This document shows positions 5,715-5,853 of a stretch of DNA of 5,853 nucleotides, in pieces. Below the pieces are notes generated by a model that was not told where the DNA came from, did no database searches, and saw nothing but the letters and a program-made list of their open reading frames with translations. This DNA comes from an uncultured Blautia sp. (GTDB lineage: Bacteria; Bacillota; Clostridia; Lachnospirales; Lachnospiraceae): contig CAMOXX010000169.1 in assembly GCA_946629475.1 (NCBI GenBank), forward strand, positions 1-5,853, in the 5' to 3' direction. The translations under genes and the position numbers were made by a program. The first letter of the stretch is position 1; each line of letters starts with the position of its first letter.

Positions 5715-5853
5715 GGATGCATGACGGTTCAGGTAAAGAACATGCTGTTCCCGGAGGGGAGAGGAAGGCGGAAAAACGTTCTGAAAAACCGGTGAAAAAC
5801 TGCCGTCATTGCGGTTGCAATTATCACAGGTGTGGTGGTAAACTATTACAATC
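5715..5853. other. Upstream intergenic region, no gene seen
   Basis: No plausible coding sequence is visible in these 139 bases. The stretch holds GAACA-TGC-TGTTC (5738-5750), a purine-rich run (5753-5768), the three GAAAAAC repeats, ATTGC-GGTT-GCAAT (5808-5821) and GTAA-ACTA-TTAC (5838-5849). A weak plus-strand promoter is possible (TTGCAA 5815-5820, 18 bp, TAAACT 5839-5844, each 4 of 6 to consensus), which would serve a divergent gene beyond the right edge. Confidence 0.5.
5771..5800. repeat. Three helically spaced GAAAAAC repeats (candidate curved DNA)
   Basis: On the plus strand GAAAAAC occurs exactly at 5771-5777, 5783-5789 and 5794-5800, with start-to-start distances of 12 and 11 bp, close to one helical turn. 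A5 runs in phase are known to bend DNA. They lie about 57-86 bp upstream of the -35 box. The role is inference: an upstream curvature element, or a repeated site for a regulator. Confidence 0.45.

Noticed and set aside
5738..5750. LexA-like site GAACATGCTGTTC
   Set aside because: The Gram-positive SOS box has GAAC and GTTC separated by 4 bases; here the spacing is 5, and the operon has no repair gene. It is kept only as an unassigned palindrome.
5808..5821. ATTGC-GGTT-GCAAT as a terminator of a gene from the right
   Set aside because: The stem is 5 bp and the T-runs come 9 or more bases later on the minus strand, broken by GC sequence, so it does not meet the form of an intrinsic terminator.

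Overview
The window holds three genes on the minus strand, all read right to left, packed into one apparent operon. Base composition is near half G+C by eye. The SpoIIE/RsbU-type phosphatase, the DUF2156 (LPG_synthase_C) protein and the A-rich leader with a consensus sigma-A promoter suggest a Gram-positive Clostridia-type bacterium, perhaps of the Lachnospiraceae. That placement is inference, because no rRNA or other marker gene is present.

Layout from the right edge (upstream) to the left (downstream): positions 5715-5853 are a noncoding upstream region with helically spaced A-tracts and small palindromes. A perfect-consensus promoter (TTGACA, 18 bp, TATAAT) lies at 5685-5714. A short leader of about 57 nt follows. 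Then come (1) a 979-aa membrane protein (2682-5621) made of a signal anchor, an extracytoplasmic beta-propeller, two membrane helices, an extracytoplasmic Cache-like domain, one more helix and a complete 12-helix MFS unit; (2) a 559-aa RsbU-like PP2C phosphatase (909-2588) with its own extracytoplasmic Cache-like sensor, a HAMP-like segment and a SpoIIE catalytic domain that keeps its metal-binding aspartates; and (3) a 280-aa DUF2156 protein (16-858) resembling the catalytic half of MprF-type lysyl-phosphatidylglycerol synthases. Gaps are 93 and 50 bp, with no convincing terminator or second promoter. A Shine-Dalgarno-like GGGGAG at the left edge suggests that another gene follows outside the window.

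How they might work together (inference): the two membrane proteins each carry an extracytoplasmic domain of similar Cache-like layout and could read related envelope or solute signals. The phosphatase would pass its signal to a Ser/Thr-phosphorylated partner, typically a STAS anti-anti-sigma protein, which is not encoded here. The DUF2156 protein may be an aminoacyl- or acyltransferase effector. I know of no described system with this propeller-Cache-MFS architecture; the fusion and its pairing with an RsbU-type phosphatase are the most notable content of the window.
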